Shown here: positions 19,540 through 29,991 of the stretch, piece by piece
Layout of the letters: each line of letters starts with the position of its first letter
Position numbering within the stretch: position 1 is the first letter of the stretch
Assembly: GCF_007859715.1 (NCBI RefSeq)
Contig: NZ_SJPG01000001.1
Location: 1,576,728-1,640,727, forward strand
DNA from: Rubinisphaera italica
GTDB taxonomy: Bacteria; Planctomycetota; Planctomycetia; Planctomycetales; Planctomycetaceae
DNA length: 64,000 bases
Reading direction: 5' to 3'
Notes under the pieces: model-generated
Database searches by the model: none
Seen by the model: the letters and a program-made list of their open reading frames with translations, nothing else
What the model was told of the DNA's origin: nothing
Made by a program: the position numbers and the translations under genes

Positions 19540-20859
19540 ATGCTTAATCGAAGAAAAATGATTCAAGGGATGGCAGTCGGTGCTGGTGCTGCATTCGGCC
19601 TCCCGCTTTTTCCCGAACGTCTTCTGGCGTCTTCCACCAGTAACACCACACCGAAGCGTATCGTCTTCTTTATGCAGAATCAGGGCTTTGATCCAGAGAC
19701 CTGCATTCCAGAAGGTATGAAACGCAGCAGTTCGCTGGCGAAAGCTAAACTTCCTGAGCCAATCAGTGCACTGGAACCTTACAAGGAACGGCTGCATATC
19801 ATCAATGGCTTGCATGGTCTGCATACCAGCCCGTCACATAGCGCCTTCTTTGGGGCTTTGGGTGGTTATCGCGGTAGCGATGGTGTTCCCCCCAGCGGAT
19901 CGACGATTGATTTTGAGCTGAGTAAGGTTCTGCCGCAGACGCTTCTGCCTCATTTGTGCATCGGTATGGACTCCATTGAGAATATGACGACCAAGCCGAC
20001 GATTGCGACTCTTTCCGCCAGCGGCGCAGGTCAGCCGATCTTCATGCATTCGAATCCGAATCATCTTTATCAAATGCTGTACGGGGGGATTTCGACTGGT
20101 GACATTCGCCTCCAGCACGAAGCACGATCAAACGTGTTGAATCAGATTGAGGAGTTAGCTGCTTCAAAGGGACGTTTTCTTCCGACTGCAGACCAACAGC
20201 GTTATGGACAATTTGTCGAGGGATTCAAGGAAGTCAATGGCCTGCGCGATCGCCTCGGCACGGTTGCTGATCACTTACGTAAATTCGCACCTCCGGTGGA
20301 CTCGCGCTACACAAATCCCGAGTTTGAAACAGATTGGCATGATGTTCTGCTGGATATTGGAATCTCATCGCTCACTTCGGGTATCACCAATACACTGACC
20401 ATAGGTTCGGGCCGTGGTGAGATCTTTGGTGCGTGGAAGGGACTGGGTATCGAACAACAGGGACACAATTTGGGACATATGGAACAACCTGGAAACCCGA
20501 TCTGGATTAAGATTCGTCAGTACAATAGCCGTATGCTGGTGAGGATTATGAAAGCACTGGAAAGTGTCCCTGAAGGCAATGGCACGATGATGGACCACAC
20601 GCTGATCGTCTACACAAGTAACAATGCCGATAAGCAGCACACCAGCGGAGCCAACTGGCCGGTCATGTTGTTGGGCAATTTTGACGGTACATTCAAAACG
20701 GGTTGCTTTACACAACTGGACGGCAAACGCCCCATCAACTCGCTGTATGCAACAATTCTGCAGGCGGCGGGCGTTTCGTGTGATTACTTCAATATGGATG
20801 AAAAGCTGGCCAGGAAGTTCGATACCGGCGTAGGACCTATCAAGGAACTGCTGGTATGA
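19540..20859 (+). CDS. DUF1552 protein, exported
   Basis: This 439-residue protein has an N-terminal NRRKMIQG twin-arginine-like signal and a small-residue stretch to about residue 30. The body matches DUF1552, which is related in layout to DUF1501: [13 protein letters not shown] near the start, [11 protein letters not shown], and [17 protein letters not shown] near the C-terminus. These proteins are nearly always paired with DUF1592/DUF1588/DUF1585 cytochrome-like partners, as here: the stop overlaps the next start by four bases. Function unestablished; an exported metal-binding hydrolase-like role is inferred. Confidence 0.9.
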   Translation: MLNRRKMIQGMAVGAGAAFGLPLFPERLLASSTSNTTPKRIVFFMQNQGFDPETCIPEGMKRSSSLAKAKLPEPISALEPYKERLHIINGLHGLHTSPSHSAFFGALGGYRGSDGVPPSGSTIDFELSKVLPQTLLPHLCIGMDSIENMTTKPTIATLSASGAGQPIFMHSNPNHLYQMLYGGISTGDIRLQHEARSNVLNQIEELAASKGRFLPTADQQRYGQFVEGFKEVNGLRDRLGTVADHLRKFAPPVDSRYTNPEFETDWHDVLLDIGISSLTSGITNTLTIGSGRGEIFGAWKGLGIEQQGHNLGHMEQPGNPIWIKIRQYNSRMLVRIMKALESVPEGNGTMMDHTLIVYTSNNADKQHTSGANWPVMLLGNFDGTFKTGCFTQLDGKRPINSLYATILQAAGVSCDYFNMDEKLARKFDTGVGPIKELLV

Positions 20860-23339
20860 TCAAGGTCGGATTCATTTTTGGGATCACGTTACTGTGTAGC
20901 TTACTTTCTGTGACAAGAGGTGAGACTTACACGCCAGGACAAAAAGTTTCTAAAGACTTTGACAGTTTTGCTCATTCATTTCTTGTTAATCACTGCGTGG
21001 ACTGTCATGGAGAGACAGAACCCGAAGGCAATCTCTCGCTTCATGACCTGGGGCCAGTGGATGAAGTCAATGCCGCCATTTGGAGAAGTGTGTGGGCACA
21101 GGTTACCTTAAAGGAGATGCCTCCTAAGGACATGGACCAACCGAAAGTGATCGACCGGCTCCAGTTCTCGGACTGGATTGTCGGTGAACTCACTCGCGTG
21201 ATGAGTGACAAAGGTGGGTTTCACGATCATCTTGATCCAAATAAAGGCAACTACGTCGACCATGACCTGCTCTTTGGCCCACTCCCTGAAGGCATTAAAC
21301 TCGCACCAACATCATCTCCGGCACGCATCTGGCGATTGACTCCCCAGGAGCACATTACGCGTCTTAATGAATTGATTAATAAGGAGCCGGAGTACGATCC
21401 AGCAATGCCTGGTCTGCGCACTCACGGGGATGTCGTTCCCACAAACCATGGTGGCGAACTCAAGCTTTACTTTGGTACGGATCGCATCATTAAATGGCAA
21501 GGTGGAACCGTGGCCTATGCGACTGCGGTCAAAAGTCTGCCTGCCGTTCTCTCATCGGCTCGTGCACACGGATTAGAAAACTATCCCGACTTCTACACCG
21601 TTAATAGTGCGGAAGCGACGCAAATTCTGGATGTTGCTGACGACATCATTCGCTACATGGCTTATGGTCCTTTGAGTATCGCTCAGCCGTATCAAATCAC
21701 AGATGATCCCAATTCCATTGCGGACAAGATGAAAGGCGATATTCGCGGTTTGCCGACAAGTCTTGTTTACAGCACGAAGATCGTACGTCCGTTGACGCCG
21801 GTCTATGACCTCATGCAGGCAGAGGGAGTAAACGATGACCTTTTGCGGGCTGCGATTGATGAGCTTTTTGAAGCGTTGACCTTCCGTCCTCCAACTAATC
21901 AGGAATCCGAAGATTACCTGGTAATTGTTAAGCAGTCCATAGAAAAACTCGGCAAGGAAGAGGGCGCGACCCTCGGTTTATCGTCCATCTTTCTCGATCG
22001 CGATGCGCTCTTTCGACCGGAACTCGTCGAGACCGGTAAACCAGATGCCTATGGACGTATTATGCTTCAGGACTGGGAACTGGGACTGGCAGTCAATCAC
22101 GCACTGCGATACATCAAGCCAGACGAACAGTTGCGGGAAGCAATCGCCGAGGGGCGTATGCGGACCAGAGATGATGTGAAACGTGAAGTCGTACGGATGC
22201 TCGCTGACGATAGCATTCGCAAGCCACGTGTTCTGCGCTTCTTTCGTGATTACTTTGACTATGACTTGGGCGGTTACATCTGCAAGGACTCCAAAGCGTT
22301 ATCTGAAACAGGCGTTAGTAATCGAGGGCAATCTCATTACAATGCCATGTTCGATGCAACGGCGAGTACGGATCGCCTGATCGAACTGATCCTGCAAGAA
22401 GACAAAGATGTCTTGAAGCAGTTGCTGACCACGGACAAAGTTGTCGCAACCAAGGCGGATAATGTCTATTTCGGTAGGAGACGCTCGAAAGCAGAAACGG
22501 CCGCAGCTGTTGCAGCCGCAAAGAAAGCTGCAGAAGAGTTGGCATTGATTGAGGCGGCCAAACTTGAAGCCTGGCTGAAGGCAAACCCGGGAAAGGAACC
22601 CCCGAAACCCAAAAAGAAAAAGCAGGAGACTGTCAATCACAACATCACTGAGGCTGACTTGTCAGGACCGGATATCTATGCCCGTGTCAGTCGTCGAAGT
22701 TTTGGCAACGGGTCTATGAAACCAGAACGTATCCTGGCTACAGCGCCCGAAGGTCAACGTTTGGGAATTCTGACTCATCCCAGTTGGCTCGTTTCTCACT
22801 CTGATGCCATGGACAATCACGCAATCCTGCGTGGCCGGTGGATTCGAGAGCGATTGCTGGGCGGCGGCATTCCCGATGTCCCAATCACAGTCGATGCCAT
22901 GCTTCCAAATGAACCACACAATACGCTTCGTGAACGCATGCGTGTCACGACAGAAACCTATTGCTGGACATGTCACCAGAAAATGGATCCGCTGGGATTG
23001 CCATTTGAAATGTTTAATCATGCGGGCCTGTATCGAGAGACGGAACTCGAAAAGCCTGTCGACACAACTGGCGAAATCATAGATTCCGGCGACCCGACAA
23101 TCGATGGATCAGTCGCCAATGCCATCGAGATGATCCAAAGACTTGCTGAAAGTAAGCGGGCCGAACAGGTTTTCATACGGCATGCTTTTCGTTTCTGGAT
23201 GGGGCGCAACGAAACCCTCAACGACGGGCCGATTCTACAAGAAGCGCATCGTGCCTACAAAGACAGCGGTGGCAGTATGAATGCATTGCTTATTTCTCTC
23301 CTCACTTCGGATGCGTTTCTCTACCGCACCAAAAGTTAG
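20856..23339 (+). CDS. DUF1592/DUF1588/DUF1585 cytochrome-like protein
   Basis: This 827-residue secreted protein has a signal peptide over about residues 1-22. An N-terminal heme motif CVDCH lies at 47-51 and a second, CWTCH, at 703-707 in the DUF1588/DUF1585 junction ([15 protein letters not shown]). DUF1588 begins near [15 protein letters not shown]. It ends [13 protein letters not shown], equivalent to the family tail. A highly charged Ala/Lys/Glu insert of about 55 residues lies at 541-595, ending in a KPKKKKQ run; it reads as a flexible linker not needed for the fold. It is coupled to the DUF1552 gene by an ATGA overlap. Its biochemical role is not established. Confidence 0.9.
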   Translation: MIKVGFIFGITLLCSLLSVTRGETYTPGQKVSKDFDSFAHSFLVNHCVDCHGETEPEGNLSLHDLGPVDEVNAAIWRSVWAQVTLKEMPPKDMDQPKVIDRLQFSDWIVGELTRVMSDKGGFHDHLDPNKGNYVDHDLLFGPLPEGIKLAPTSSPARIWRLTPQEHITRLNELINKEPEYDPAMPGLRTHGDVVPTNHGGELKLYFGTDRIIKWQGGTVAYATAVKSLPAVLSSARAHGLENYPDFYTVNSAEATQILDVADDIIRYMAYGPLSIAQPYQITDDPNSIADKMKGDIRGLPTSLVYSTKIVRPLTPVYDLMQAEGVNDDLLRAAIDELFEALTFRPPTNQESEDYLVIVKQSIEKLGKEEGATLGLSSIFLDRDALFRPELVETGKPDAYGRIMLQDWELGLAVNHALRYIKPDEQLREAIAEGRMRTRDDVKREVVRMLADDSIRKPRVLRFFRDYFDYDLGGYICKDSKALSETGVSNRGQSHYNAMFDATASTDRLIELILQEDKDVLKQLLTTDKVVATKADNVYFGRRRSKAETAAAVAAAKKAAEELALIEAAKLEAWLKANPGKEPPKPKKKKQETVNHNITEADLSGPDIYARVSRRSFGNGSMKPERILATAPEGQRLGILTHPSWLVSHSDAMDNHAILRGRWIRERLLGGGIPDVPITVDAMLPNEPHNTLRERMRVTTETYCWTCHQKMDPLGLPFEMFNHAGLYRETELEKPVDTTGEIIDSGDPTIDGSVANAIEMIQRLAESKRAEQVFIRHAFRFWMGRNETLNDGPILQEAHRAYKDSGGSMNALLISLLTSDAFLYRTKS

Positions 23340-23720
23340 GCCTTGCTGGCAGAACGAAACGAGTGAATCTTTCCATCAAGTGATACGGATTGAAAAATCC
23401 ACTCTACCGCGTTCCAAATGAAAACCGGAAAATAATCAAACCCGGGTGGCAGGGCGATCTTGAAGAGAAGCCCCCGCCTTGTAGAACTCCCGGAGGTTTT
23501 TGTTGAAGCGGAACGCCCCCACCGGAGGTCTTATTCAAGATGTTACTGGAAATACGTTTTTCAAAATGGTTTAAGACCTATATTTCCAATCAAACAGTCG
23601 CTACATATTCGTGGAAACGACCATAGAACAGGTTTCGGGTACTGCGGATCGCGATTCAATCGATCAGGGGGAATTACACGCTACGATTGGATACGTTTGT
23701 TGGATAGCGTCGATTTTCGA
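23340..23720. other. Intergenic, convergent gene ends
   Basis: This 381-base region lies between two convergent genes. Frames at 23460-23741 and 23611-23871 have no signal, domain or ribosome binding site. An 8-base inverted pair TGGAAATA / TATTTCCA (about 23537 and 23581) could form a long-loop stem. I see no clear terminator with a U-run. Confidence 0.5.
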
Positions 23721-25169
23721 TCAATTGCCATATTTGATTGAACTCTTCAATTCATTCAGCATCTCCAGGAGATTCTCAGTCAGTATCACTGAGGCGTCTT
23801 CTTGGACAATGTTTGTACCGAGCCAGGTTTCATACCCACCGAGTCGATGTTGTTCTGGAGGAGGCAGGTAACCATGCCGACCATTGGCCAGACCAATCAC
23901 CATTGTTTTCGTAAACGGACTGCGGTCTTTGATTTCCAGGCCGATCTCAACGAGTGTTTCAAAAGGAATGCCAACAATCGCAAACTCGCCAACTCGAATT
24001 GCCTGTATGGTGACCGTTAAAAATTCTTCTTCACGCTCATTTGCGCGAATTGTCTGACGGGCATAGCCTTGTGCTTTATTGGGCAATTTGGAAATCTCAA
24101 CTGGATCCGTCAATGCGAGCACTTTTTGTGCGGCAGCCACATCCTCTTCGCTCGGTCGCCGATACTTAAGGTCGATTTCCCTCTCTAACATGTCCAGTGT
24201 CACGTTGCGGTCGTATGTATCGATTTTCCTGTACGCAAAATAGGCCGCATCGGCTGCTTTAGCAGCAACAATTCGGATCTGTTCGAACGGCTCACGAGGA
24301 GGGCGATTCACGAGAAAAGGAATATTGTTGATGTCTCCTGAAGCTCCATTGGACATCATCGCCACAAACTCGGGATCAGCTCGCAAGCGACTCGGCATCA
24401 AGCGTGAAAACTCACCAAAGTAATCAGACGATGCATGCTTCTCCTTGATGCCACCCACATAATGCAATGCGTAGTTCGCCAGCAGTCCAATTGGTTTTCG
24501 CTTTTCGTCTTGGAGTGACAGGATCATCAACTCCGGATCGGTCGGGCCAGCCGGTCGATCGAGAACGTCCGGGCTTGTACCGGGGTTCATCTTGACGATG
24601 TCCATCTTCCCAAAGGGATTCACGGGCATCTTGCCTGGCTTCAAAAACCAGCGTCGATTGAAGACCTCGTCAGGAAGGTCATGTGACGCCACGCCCACAG
24701 ATGCAGGCTCCAGTTTTTCATATGCTTCAATGATCGCCTGAGCGAGACCATTAACCAGCAATACACGATACGCCACATCGCCCGGCGAACCTTCCGTTCG
24801 ATTAGAAGGCGGCGTCGAATGAGAATGAGTCGACGAGATCAGCATCCGCTCGATCGGAATTCCCGTTTTCTCTGCAGCAATCTGCTTCGCTTCGTTAAGC
24901 ATTTCTGGAGGAGCCCCCAGGGCATCGAGAACGGCAATCGCGAGAGTCGTCTCGCCATCATCCAGTACGATTGCGCGGGCATGAAGTGGATCATGAACTG
25001 CGCTCGCATCCATCGCTTTTCCACTTCGCAAACTGACGGGAAACTGCTGAGGAGAAACATCCACTGCAGATGCTCCTGCCCGAAACTTTACAGCCTCTGC
25101 CTCGGTTTTCTCCAACGGAATCGCGATCCCCCAAAGGATAACAATCAGATAAAGTAATGAACGAGTCAT
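23721..25169 (-). CDS. Neutral/alkaline ceramidase-like hydrolase, exported
   Basis: This 482-residue secreted protein has a signal peptide MTRSLLYLI to KTEAEA. It matches the N-terminal domain of neutral/alkaline non-lysosomal ceramidases: GASAVDVSP, RAIVLDDGET, the metal-site-like THSHSTPP, NYALHYVGG and SNGASGDINN. The last corresponds to the loop that carries the active-site serine in true ceramidases. Planctomycetes encode many such proteins and most probably do not act on ceramide, so substrate is open. The ORF extends 11 codons further (to 25202), but the ATG at 25169 gives a normal signal peptide and has AAAGGCG upstream. It runs convergently to the DUF1588 gene. Confidence 0.87.
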   Translation of the reverse strand: MTRSLLYLIVILWGIAIPLEKTEAEAVKFRAGASAVDVSPQQFPVSLRSGKAMDASAVHDPLHARAIVLDDGETTLAIAVLDALGAPPEMLNEAKQIAAEKTGIPIERMLISSTHSHSTPPSNRTEGSPGDVAYRVLLVNGLAQAIIEAYEKLEPASVGVASHDLPDEVFNRRWFLKPGKMPVNPFGKMDIVKMNPGTSPDVLDRPAGPTDPELMILSLQDEKRKPIGLLANYALHYVGGIKEKHASSDYFGEFSRLMPSRLRADPEFVAMMSNGASGDINNIPFLVNRPPREPFEQIRIVAAKAADAAYFAYRKIDTYDRNVTLDMLEREIDLKYRRPSEEDVAAAQKVLALTDPVEISKLPNKAQGYARQTIRANEREEEFLTVTIQAIRVGEFAIVGIPFETLVEIGLEIKDRSPFTKTMVIGLANGRHGYLPPPEQHRLGGYETWLGTNIVQEDASVILTENLLEMLNELKSSIKYGN

Positions 25170-25249
25170 CAAAACGCCTTTCTGTAAAACGCATCGATTC
25201 ATATTTTATCAGTCAACGGGAACCACTTCATGGGAAATTGTTTTCTTGT

Positions 25250-25352
25250 GCATATTCAATAATTACCTGCAGCGTTCGGCAGGAGCAGGCATAGCGTTTT
25301 TAGACCAATTCGTATCCAAGCGACTGCAGAAACCATTTGAAAATGGTCTAAC
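25250..25352 (+). repeat. 103-base dispersed repeat, copy A
   Basis: This segment matches the reverse complement of 49401-49503 without gaps at roughly 80 percent of positions. Shared blocks include ACCTGCAGCGTTC-GCAGGAGC, GCGACTGCAG and ACCATTTGAAAATGGTCTAA. The last contains a palindromic 7-base stem (ACCATTT/AAATGGT). It lies in the spacer 25170-25672, which otherwise shows no gene. A non-autonomous mobile or REP-type element is the likely nature. Confidence 0.8.
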
Positions 25353-25672
25353 ATTTCTGAGCCACTCAAATATAACGGAGCGAATTTCAAAACGAGACCA
25401 ATCTCGCTGATCACTTGAAGTTGACTGATGTTGCCTATCGTACCACTTCCGACGATCAGTTCAAACCTCACCGTCTTTCATGCCGATCATCGATATTCTG
25501 AATGTAAGGCCAATGATCAGCAGGTTGATTGCGATTGCTGACAGCACCGGCAAACCCCTCGCGTCTACCGCCCCTTAGGTCCACTTCGCTGAACCCGAAG
25601 ATTTCCATGAAGACGGCCAGCGATGGTTAATAATCGACTTATCCACTATTCTTTGGGAAGTGGGAAGTCTAA

Positions 25673-27976
25673 ATGAATGTAGAAATACTGAACGAAGCGA
25701 TGTATGATCAAATGAGAGAACAGAATACCGTGAATAACTTCGTTATGTCCTATCTGACAGCCCTAATATTGCTGCTAATCCCTGCCTCGCTACAGGCTAG
25801 GAAACCCAACATCGTATTCATCTTGGTTGATGATCAGGGATATTATGACCTGGGCTGCTACGGAGCCACTGAGGTTGCGACGCCACGGATCGATGCGATG
25901 GCACAGGAGGGGATACGATTTACAGACTATTATGCGGCTGCTCCAATTTGCAGCCCATCAAGAGCGGGTCTGTTGACTGGATGTTATCCCCGGCGTATCG
26001 GAAACGAGATCTGGGTGCATCGTGCTGATTCAACATCAGGAATCCATACCGATGAGCTGACACTGGCCGAGTTATTTAAAGACAACGGTTACGCTACGGC
26101 CTGTATTGGCAAATGGCACCTTGGATTTCACGAGCAGTTCCTGCCACGAAATCAGGGATTCGATCACTATTTTGGATTACTGCACAATCTTGATCCTGTT
26201 GAAGTTGTCTATTTTGAAGACCAGGGAGGCGTCCCCCTGATGCGAAATGGGGAGATCGTCATACGACCTGCTGATCCAGCAGAACTGACAAAACTCTATA
26301 CTGATGAGGCGATTCAATTCATTGAAGAAAATATAGACGGCCCATTTTTTCTCTATCTGCCACATACCATGCTGCATAATCCACTTGGCGTAAGTGAAGA
26401 ATTTCAGGGAAGTTCCAAGTGGGGGGAATACGGGGATGCAATTCAGGAAATGGATCACAATGTCGGACGCATTTTCGATTCTTTGAAACGTCTGAATATT
26501 GACGACAATACCATTGTGATCTATGCATCCGATAACGGACGTGGACCGGGACGTACCCCGGATCAGAAGATTCGTGGGCACAAGCTCTCGACTTATGAAG
26601 GTGGTATTCGTGTCCCTGCAATTGCCTGGGGGCCGGGGCTTGGATTGATCGCTGGTCAAAACTCTTCGGAAGTCGTGAATGCAATGGACTGGTACCCGAC
26701 TCTCGCCACATTCGCGGGAATCAAAGTTCCAGAAAACCGAGTCATTGATGGGCGTGACATCAGCCCGCTTTTGAAGGGGGAAAGCCGCGTCGTGCCACCA
26801 CCAGGCCAGAAGGCATCACTCAACGCATTGGTCCCACTTCGACGGCGTTGGAATCCATCAGGTGAATGGAAATCCTTGTTCCAACGGAACGAATATCACA
26901 ACGCATTTTTCTATCACGGTAGTCAGGGCGCGCTAGCCGCAGTACGTTGGCGCAACTGGAAACTTTATTTGAATCCAAGTCTAGAGTTGTATGATCTGGC
27001 AAATGATCCAGGAGAATCCGAGTTGGTTCGCAATGGAGAGATCATTCGCAAGTTGCGTGGCATGGCAATTCTGTTCCAGGAGGAGATGCGACTCGATGCC
27101 CGTCCAGCCGGCGAAGCTGCTCCCCAACCCCGAGTCGATGGGCGAACCGAGTTGTCTCATGCGTTACTGGACAGTTTAGATCAAAAGTTAGATGTGACTT
27201 ACGCGCGCTATGGAAATCGCACGCTGGAAATGGATATCTATCGGCCGAAATCAATTTGGGGCCAATTGCCTGCAATCGTATGCATACATGGCGGGGGCTG
27301 GGCGAATGGCAATCGAGCCAATCATGGAAACGTTGCCCGAGCGCTGGCTGCACGAGGGTATGTCGCCGTGACGATTTCTTACCGGTTGAGTGGTGAAGCT
27401 CCCTTTCCGGCAGCAATCCACGATTGTAAAGCCGCAGTAAGATTTTTAAGAGCCCACGCCAGGGAATATGGGATCGATCCCGAGAACATTGGTGCCCTCG
27501 GACTTTCCGCTGGAGGTCACCTGACCGCCTTGTTGGCGACTTCAGGCGGTGTTGCAGAACTTGAAGGTCAAGGTGGCAATCCAGAATTCAGCAGTACAAT
27601 TCAGGCAGCCGTACCAATGGGGGCACAAACTGAACTGCAGTCGCAACGCACGCGTGAAATCTCTGCAATAGAAGATCGCGGCCAAATCTGGAGGCAGTTT
27701 CTCGAAGGCTCTCTGGACGAGAAGCCAGAGACTTACCGCCTCGCTTCTCCGCTAAATCATCTCGACAAGAATGACCCACCCTGCTGGTTTATTACAGGTG
27801 AAACAGACGATCCCAGTACGCACGCGGAGAATTTCCGAGGTCGAATGGAGGAGTTCAGCATTCCTTCCGGGCTCTCGGTCATCAAAAATGCACCGCATCC
27901 GTTTCTTGGTAAACAAGTCTGGTTTGATGAAATGGTTGATACAGCAGACAATTTTTTTCAAAACACCCTGAAGTAG
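25673..27976 (+). CDS. Fused type I sulfatase and alpha/beta-hydrolase esterase
   Basis: This 767-residue exported fusion has two catalytic domains. Residues about 43-480 are a type I sulfatase: VDDQGYYDLGCYG metal ligands, the formylglycine motif C-S-P-S-R (Cys93), GKWHLGF and ASDNGRGPG. Residues about 510-767 are an alpha/beta hydrolase of the BD-FAE/acetylxylan-esterase-like group: CIHGGGWANG oxyanion motif, nucleophile GLSAGGH (Ser612), acid in GETDD (Asp712) and His742. Together they would remove sulfate and acyl esters, probably from a sulfated acylated glycan (inferred). The signal peptide (MSYLTALILLL...LQA) starts at residue 25. The first ATG has GGGAAG upstream; the ATG at 25745 would give a standard leader. 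Confidence 0.92.
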   Translation: MNVEILNEAMYDQMREQNTVNNFVMSYLTALILLLIPASLQARKPNIVFILVDDQGYYDLGCYGATEVATPRIDAMAQEGIRFTDYYAAAPICSPSRAGLLTGCYPRRIGNEIWVHRADSTSGIHTDELTLAELFKDNGYATACIGKWHLGFHEQFLPRNQGFDHYFGLLHNLDPVEVVYFEDQGGVPLMRNGEIVIRPADPAELTKLYTDEAIQFIEENIDGPFFLYLPHTMLHNPLGVSEEFQGSSKWGEYGDAIQEMDHNVGRIFDSLKRLNIDDNTIVIYASDNGRGPGRTPDQKIRGHKLSTYEGGIRVPAIAWGPGLGLIAGQNSSEVVNAMDWYPTLATFAGIKVPENRVIDGRDISPLLKGESRVVPPPGQKASLNALVPLRRRWNPSGEWKSLFQRNEYHNAFFYHGSQGALAAVRWRNWKLYLNPSLELYDLANDPGESELVRNGEIIRKLRGMAILFQEEMRLDARPAGEAAPQPRVDGRTELSHALLDSLDQKLDVTYARYGNRTLEMDIYRPKSIWGQLPAIVCIHGGGWANGNRANHGNVARALAARGYVAVTISYRLSGEAPFPAAIHDCKAAVRFLRAHAREYGIDPENIGALGLSAGGHLTALLATSGGVAELEGQGGNPEFSSTIQAAVPMGAQTELQSQRTREISAIEDRGQIWRQFLEGSLDEKPETYRLASPLNHLDKNDPPCWFITGETDDPSTHAENFRGRMEEFSIPSGLSVIKNAPHPFLGKQVWFDEMVDTADNFFQNTLK

Positions 27977-28514
27977 AAACAGTAAATCATCATACTGCGA
28001 TGAGCCAATAGCCAGCTGGCTTTCAGTCAGAAGCTACTCCCATTCTTGATAACAAATTTAATCGGTACTGTTCTGGCTGATCTTTCTGCATTTTCGGGGC
28101 AATAATCAATCAGGTGTCGCCATTTAGTGGATTTCTACTTCAGCCGAAATGCTTGCTCAGTTTGGGCAATTTAACGTGAGCCATGATCGACTGACAAAAA
28201 TTTGGAAATTTAGACAACAAATGTGTTGAATATGTTGAAGTCAATCGGCTGTATCGCATGAAGCAGGAAAATCGAATTCCTGAAGATGGCCAGATTCGAT
28301 AGACGACAATTGGCTTGAATTGAATCATTTGTCTACCGTTTTTTAAGATGAATATCAAAAATTTCCAAATATTTGTTGGTAAACTCTTTAAATTTACTTC
28401 ATATAATGATTTGTAGATGCTAATTTTTACGATACGTGTTAAACTTGGGTAAACTCTTACCTAATTCTTTTAATTCCTTTTAACATTCGTTAATTCTTTT
28501 TGAGGGGTGAACCC
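27977..28514. other. AT-rich spacer ahead of the DUF1559 gene
   Basis: This 538-base stretch has no supported gene. A perfect 12-base palindrome AGCCAGCTGGCT lies at 28010-28021, 34 bases past the sulfatase-esterase stop. A TATAAT hexamer at 28402-28407 could be a -10 element for the downstream run, though no matching -35 is clear. The last 150 bases are very AT-rich. Confidence 0.5.
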
Positions 28515-29504
28515 ATGCTAAAACTGCGCCATGCATTTACGTTGATCGAACTTTTGGTAGTTATCGCAATTATTGCCATACTTGTGGCATTATTGCTTCC
28601 TGCTGTTCAACAGGCCCGTGAAGCGGCTCGTCGTTCCTCATGTAAGAACAACCTTAAACAGCTTGGGCTGGCACTTCACAATTATCATGATGTCCACAAC
28701 TGTTTTCCTGAGGGTAACTTCGGATCATGGCATGACTCAGGCAATGGTACTAATGCATGGAGAGGTTTCAGTACTCATGCGATGCTGCTGCCGTTCATGG
28801 AACAGTCAGCCATCTACGATGGAATGGATTTTAATCTCAGGTACGATCAGGCACCAAATAGTACGCTCAAAAATACTAAAATTGCTGGTTATCAGTGTCC
28901 TTCGGACAATGCGTACCCTGGGGGAGAAGCGGGTGTGAATTATGTTGTCAGTGCCGGACCGACGACTTTTTGGGGAATTGCAATCGGCGACCAGGTTGGA
29001 ATGTTCAATCGGAATCGAACAATTCGATTCCGTGATCTGAATGATGGGACTTCAAATGTCATTGCCATGTCTGAAGCGTTGCACGGAGACAATGCAAGCG
29101 TCTACAGTCCTCAACAGGATTTGGTTCGGGCACAGGCATTCCCTGGTGGCTTTCCAGATGTCTTTGCGACACGTGCCCAACTGGACAGTTACGGGACAAC
29201 GTGTAGCGCGAATACTGGAAGCTTGCATAGCCATACACGCAGAGAATGGATGAATGGTATTGGTGGCCAAACGGTATTCAATACTTTGAATACACCGAAC
29301 TCACAGAATCCGGATTGTCATCCTTGCACTGGTTGTGGCTGGTATGATAGTAAGGGTGTCTGGACGGCTCGAAGTCGTCATAAGGGTGGTGTCCAGGTCT
29401 TACTGGGTGACGGCGCAGTCCGTTTTGTAGGAGAGAATATCGATTTTAATACCTGGCAGCGATTGGGACATATCTCTGATGGAAATGTAATTGGCGAGTT
29501 CTAG
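28515..29504 (+). CDS. DUF1559 prepilin-like protein
   Basis: This 329-residue secreted protein begins with a type IV prepilin/pseudopilin leader: a short basic stretch, the FTLIE cleavage motif at about residues 9-13, then a hydrophobic helix [14 protein letters not shown] and QQAREAARR. The body has the DUF1559 blocks [14 protein letters not shown] and the C-terminal LGDGAVRFV. These proteins are a large planctomycete expansion, thought to form envelope or pseudopilus structures; function unestablished. The start at 28515 follows GAGGGGTG at ideal distance. A strong hairpin at 29532-29565 follows, but the genes beyond it run in the same direction. Confidence 0.93.
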   Translation: MLKLRHAFTLIELLVVIAIIAILVALLLPAVQQAREAARRSSCKNNLKQLGLALHNYHDVHNCFPEGNFGSWHDSGNGTNAWRGFSTHAMLLPFMEQSAIYDGMDFNLRYDQAPNSTLKNTKIAGYQCPSDNAYPGGEAGVNYVVSAGPTTFWGIAIGDQVGMFNRNRTIRFRDLNDGTSNVIAMSEALHGDNASVYSPQQDLVRAQAFPGGFPDVFATRAQLDSYGTTCSANTGSLHSHTRREWMNGIGGQTVFNTLNTPNSQNPDCHPCTGCGWYDSKGVWTARSRHKGGVQVLLGDGAVRFVGENIDFNTWQRLGHISDGNVIGEF

Positions 29505-29531
29505 TCATATTTACGTCAGAATAATTCTTAT

Positions 29532-29565
29532 AAGACGTTCTGTGTACTGTCACAGGACGTCTTTT
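29532..29565 (+). terminator. Intrinsic terminator or attenuator after the DUF1559 gene
   Basis: Arms AAGACGTTCTGTG (29532-29544) and CACAGGACGTCTT (29551-29563) pair over 13 positions with one G-U pair, around a 6-base loop, and are followed by TT. It is 27 bases past the stop. Partial termination here would give more pilin-like protein than the downstream genes. Confidence 0.75.
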
Positions 29566-29603
29566 GCAATTCTGGAAAAGTTAATTTGAGGATCTTTGCT
29601 TAG

Positions 29604-29942
29604 ATGAAAAAGTATTCAACCTTCCTTTTCGCATTAATTGTTTGTTCTTCATTTTCAATCGGGTGTGGTGAAAGTGGACCTGCCCCGGATCTGGCTGGAA
29701 AATCGGTTGGGGATTTGAATGCTGCCGATACCAAAGCCGAGCTTAAGGCAAGATTACAGGAGATTGCTGATACTGGAACAGCTGGTAGTGCTGTGGTAGG
29801 ACTGAAGGAAAGTATTGAATCTTTGAAATCGACTGACGGAGCGGTAGCCGACGAATTGTTGTCGCTCTACAATCAACTTGAGTCCGCCACAGACAAGAGT
29901 AAGATCAAATCGCTCGCCTCATCAATGGCGGCCAAGCTTTAA
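29604..29942 (+). CDS. Small lipoprotein of unknown function
   Basis: This 112-residue protein has a lipoprotein signal with lipobox SIGC (Cys21). The mature part is about 90 residues, mostly helical by composition (Ala, Leu, Lys, Glu, Ser) with no cysteine or known motif. It lies between a DUF1559 gene and a TPR gene on the same strand, 49 bases before the next. Short lipoproteins commonly follow DUF1559 genes. Function unknown. Confidence 0.8.
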   Translation: MKKYSTFLFALIVCSSFSIGCGESGPAPDLAGKSVGDLNAADTKAELKARLQEIADTGTAGSAVVGLKESIESLKSTDGAVADELLSLYNQLESATDKSKIKSLASSMAAKL

Positions 29943-29991
29943 TCAAACGAGACTCAACTCGTGATATCGGTGTCATGGAGATCTGTGACCA

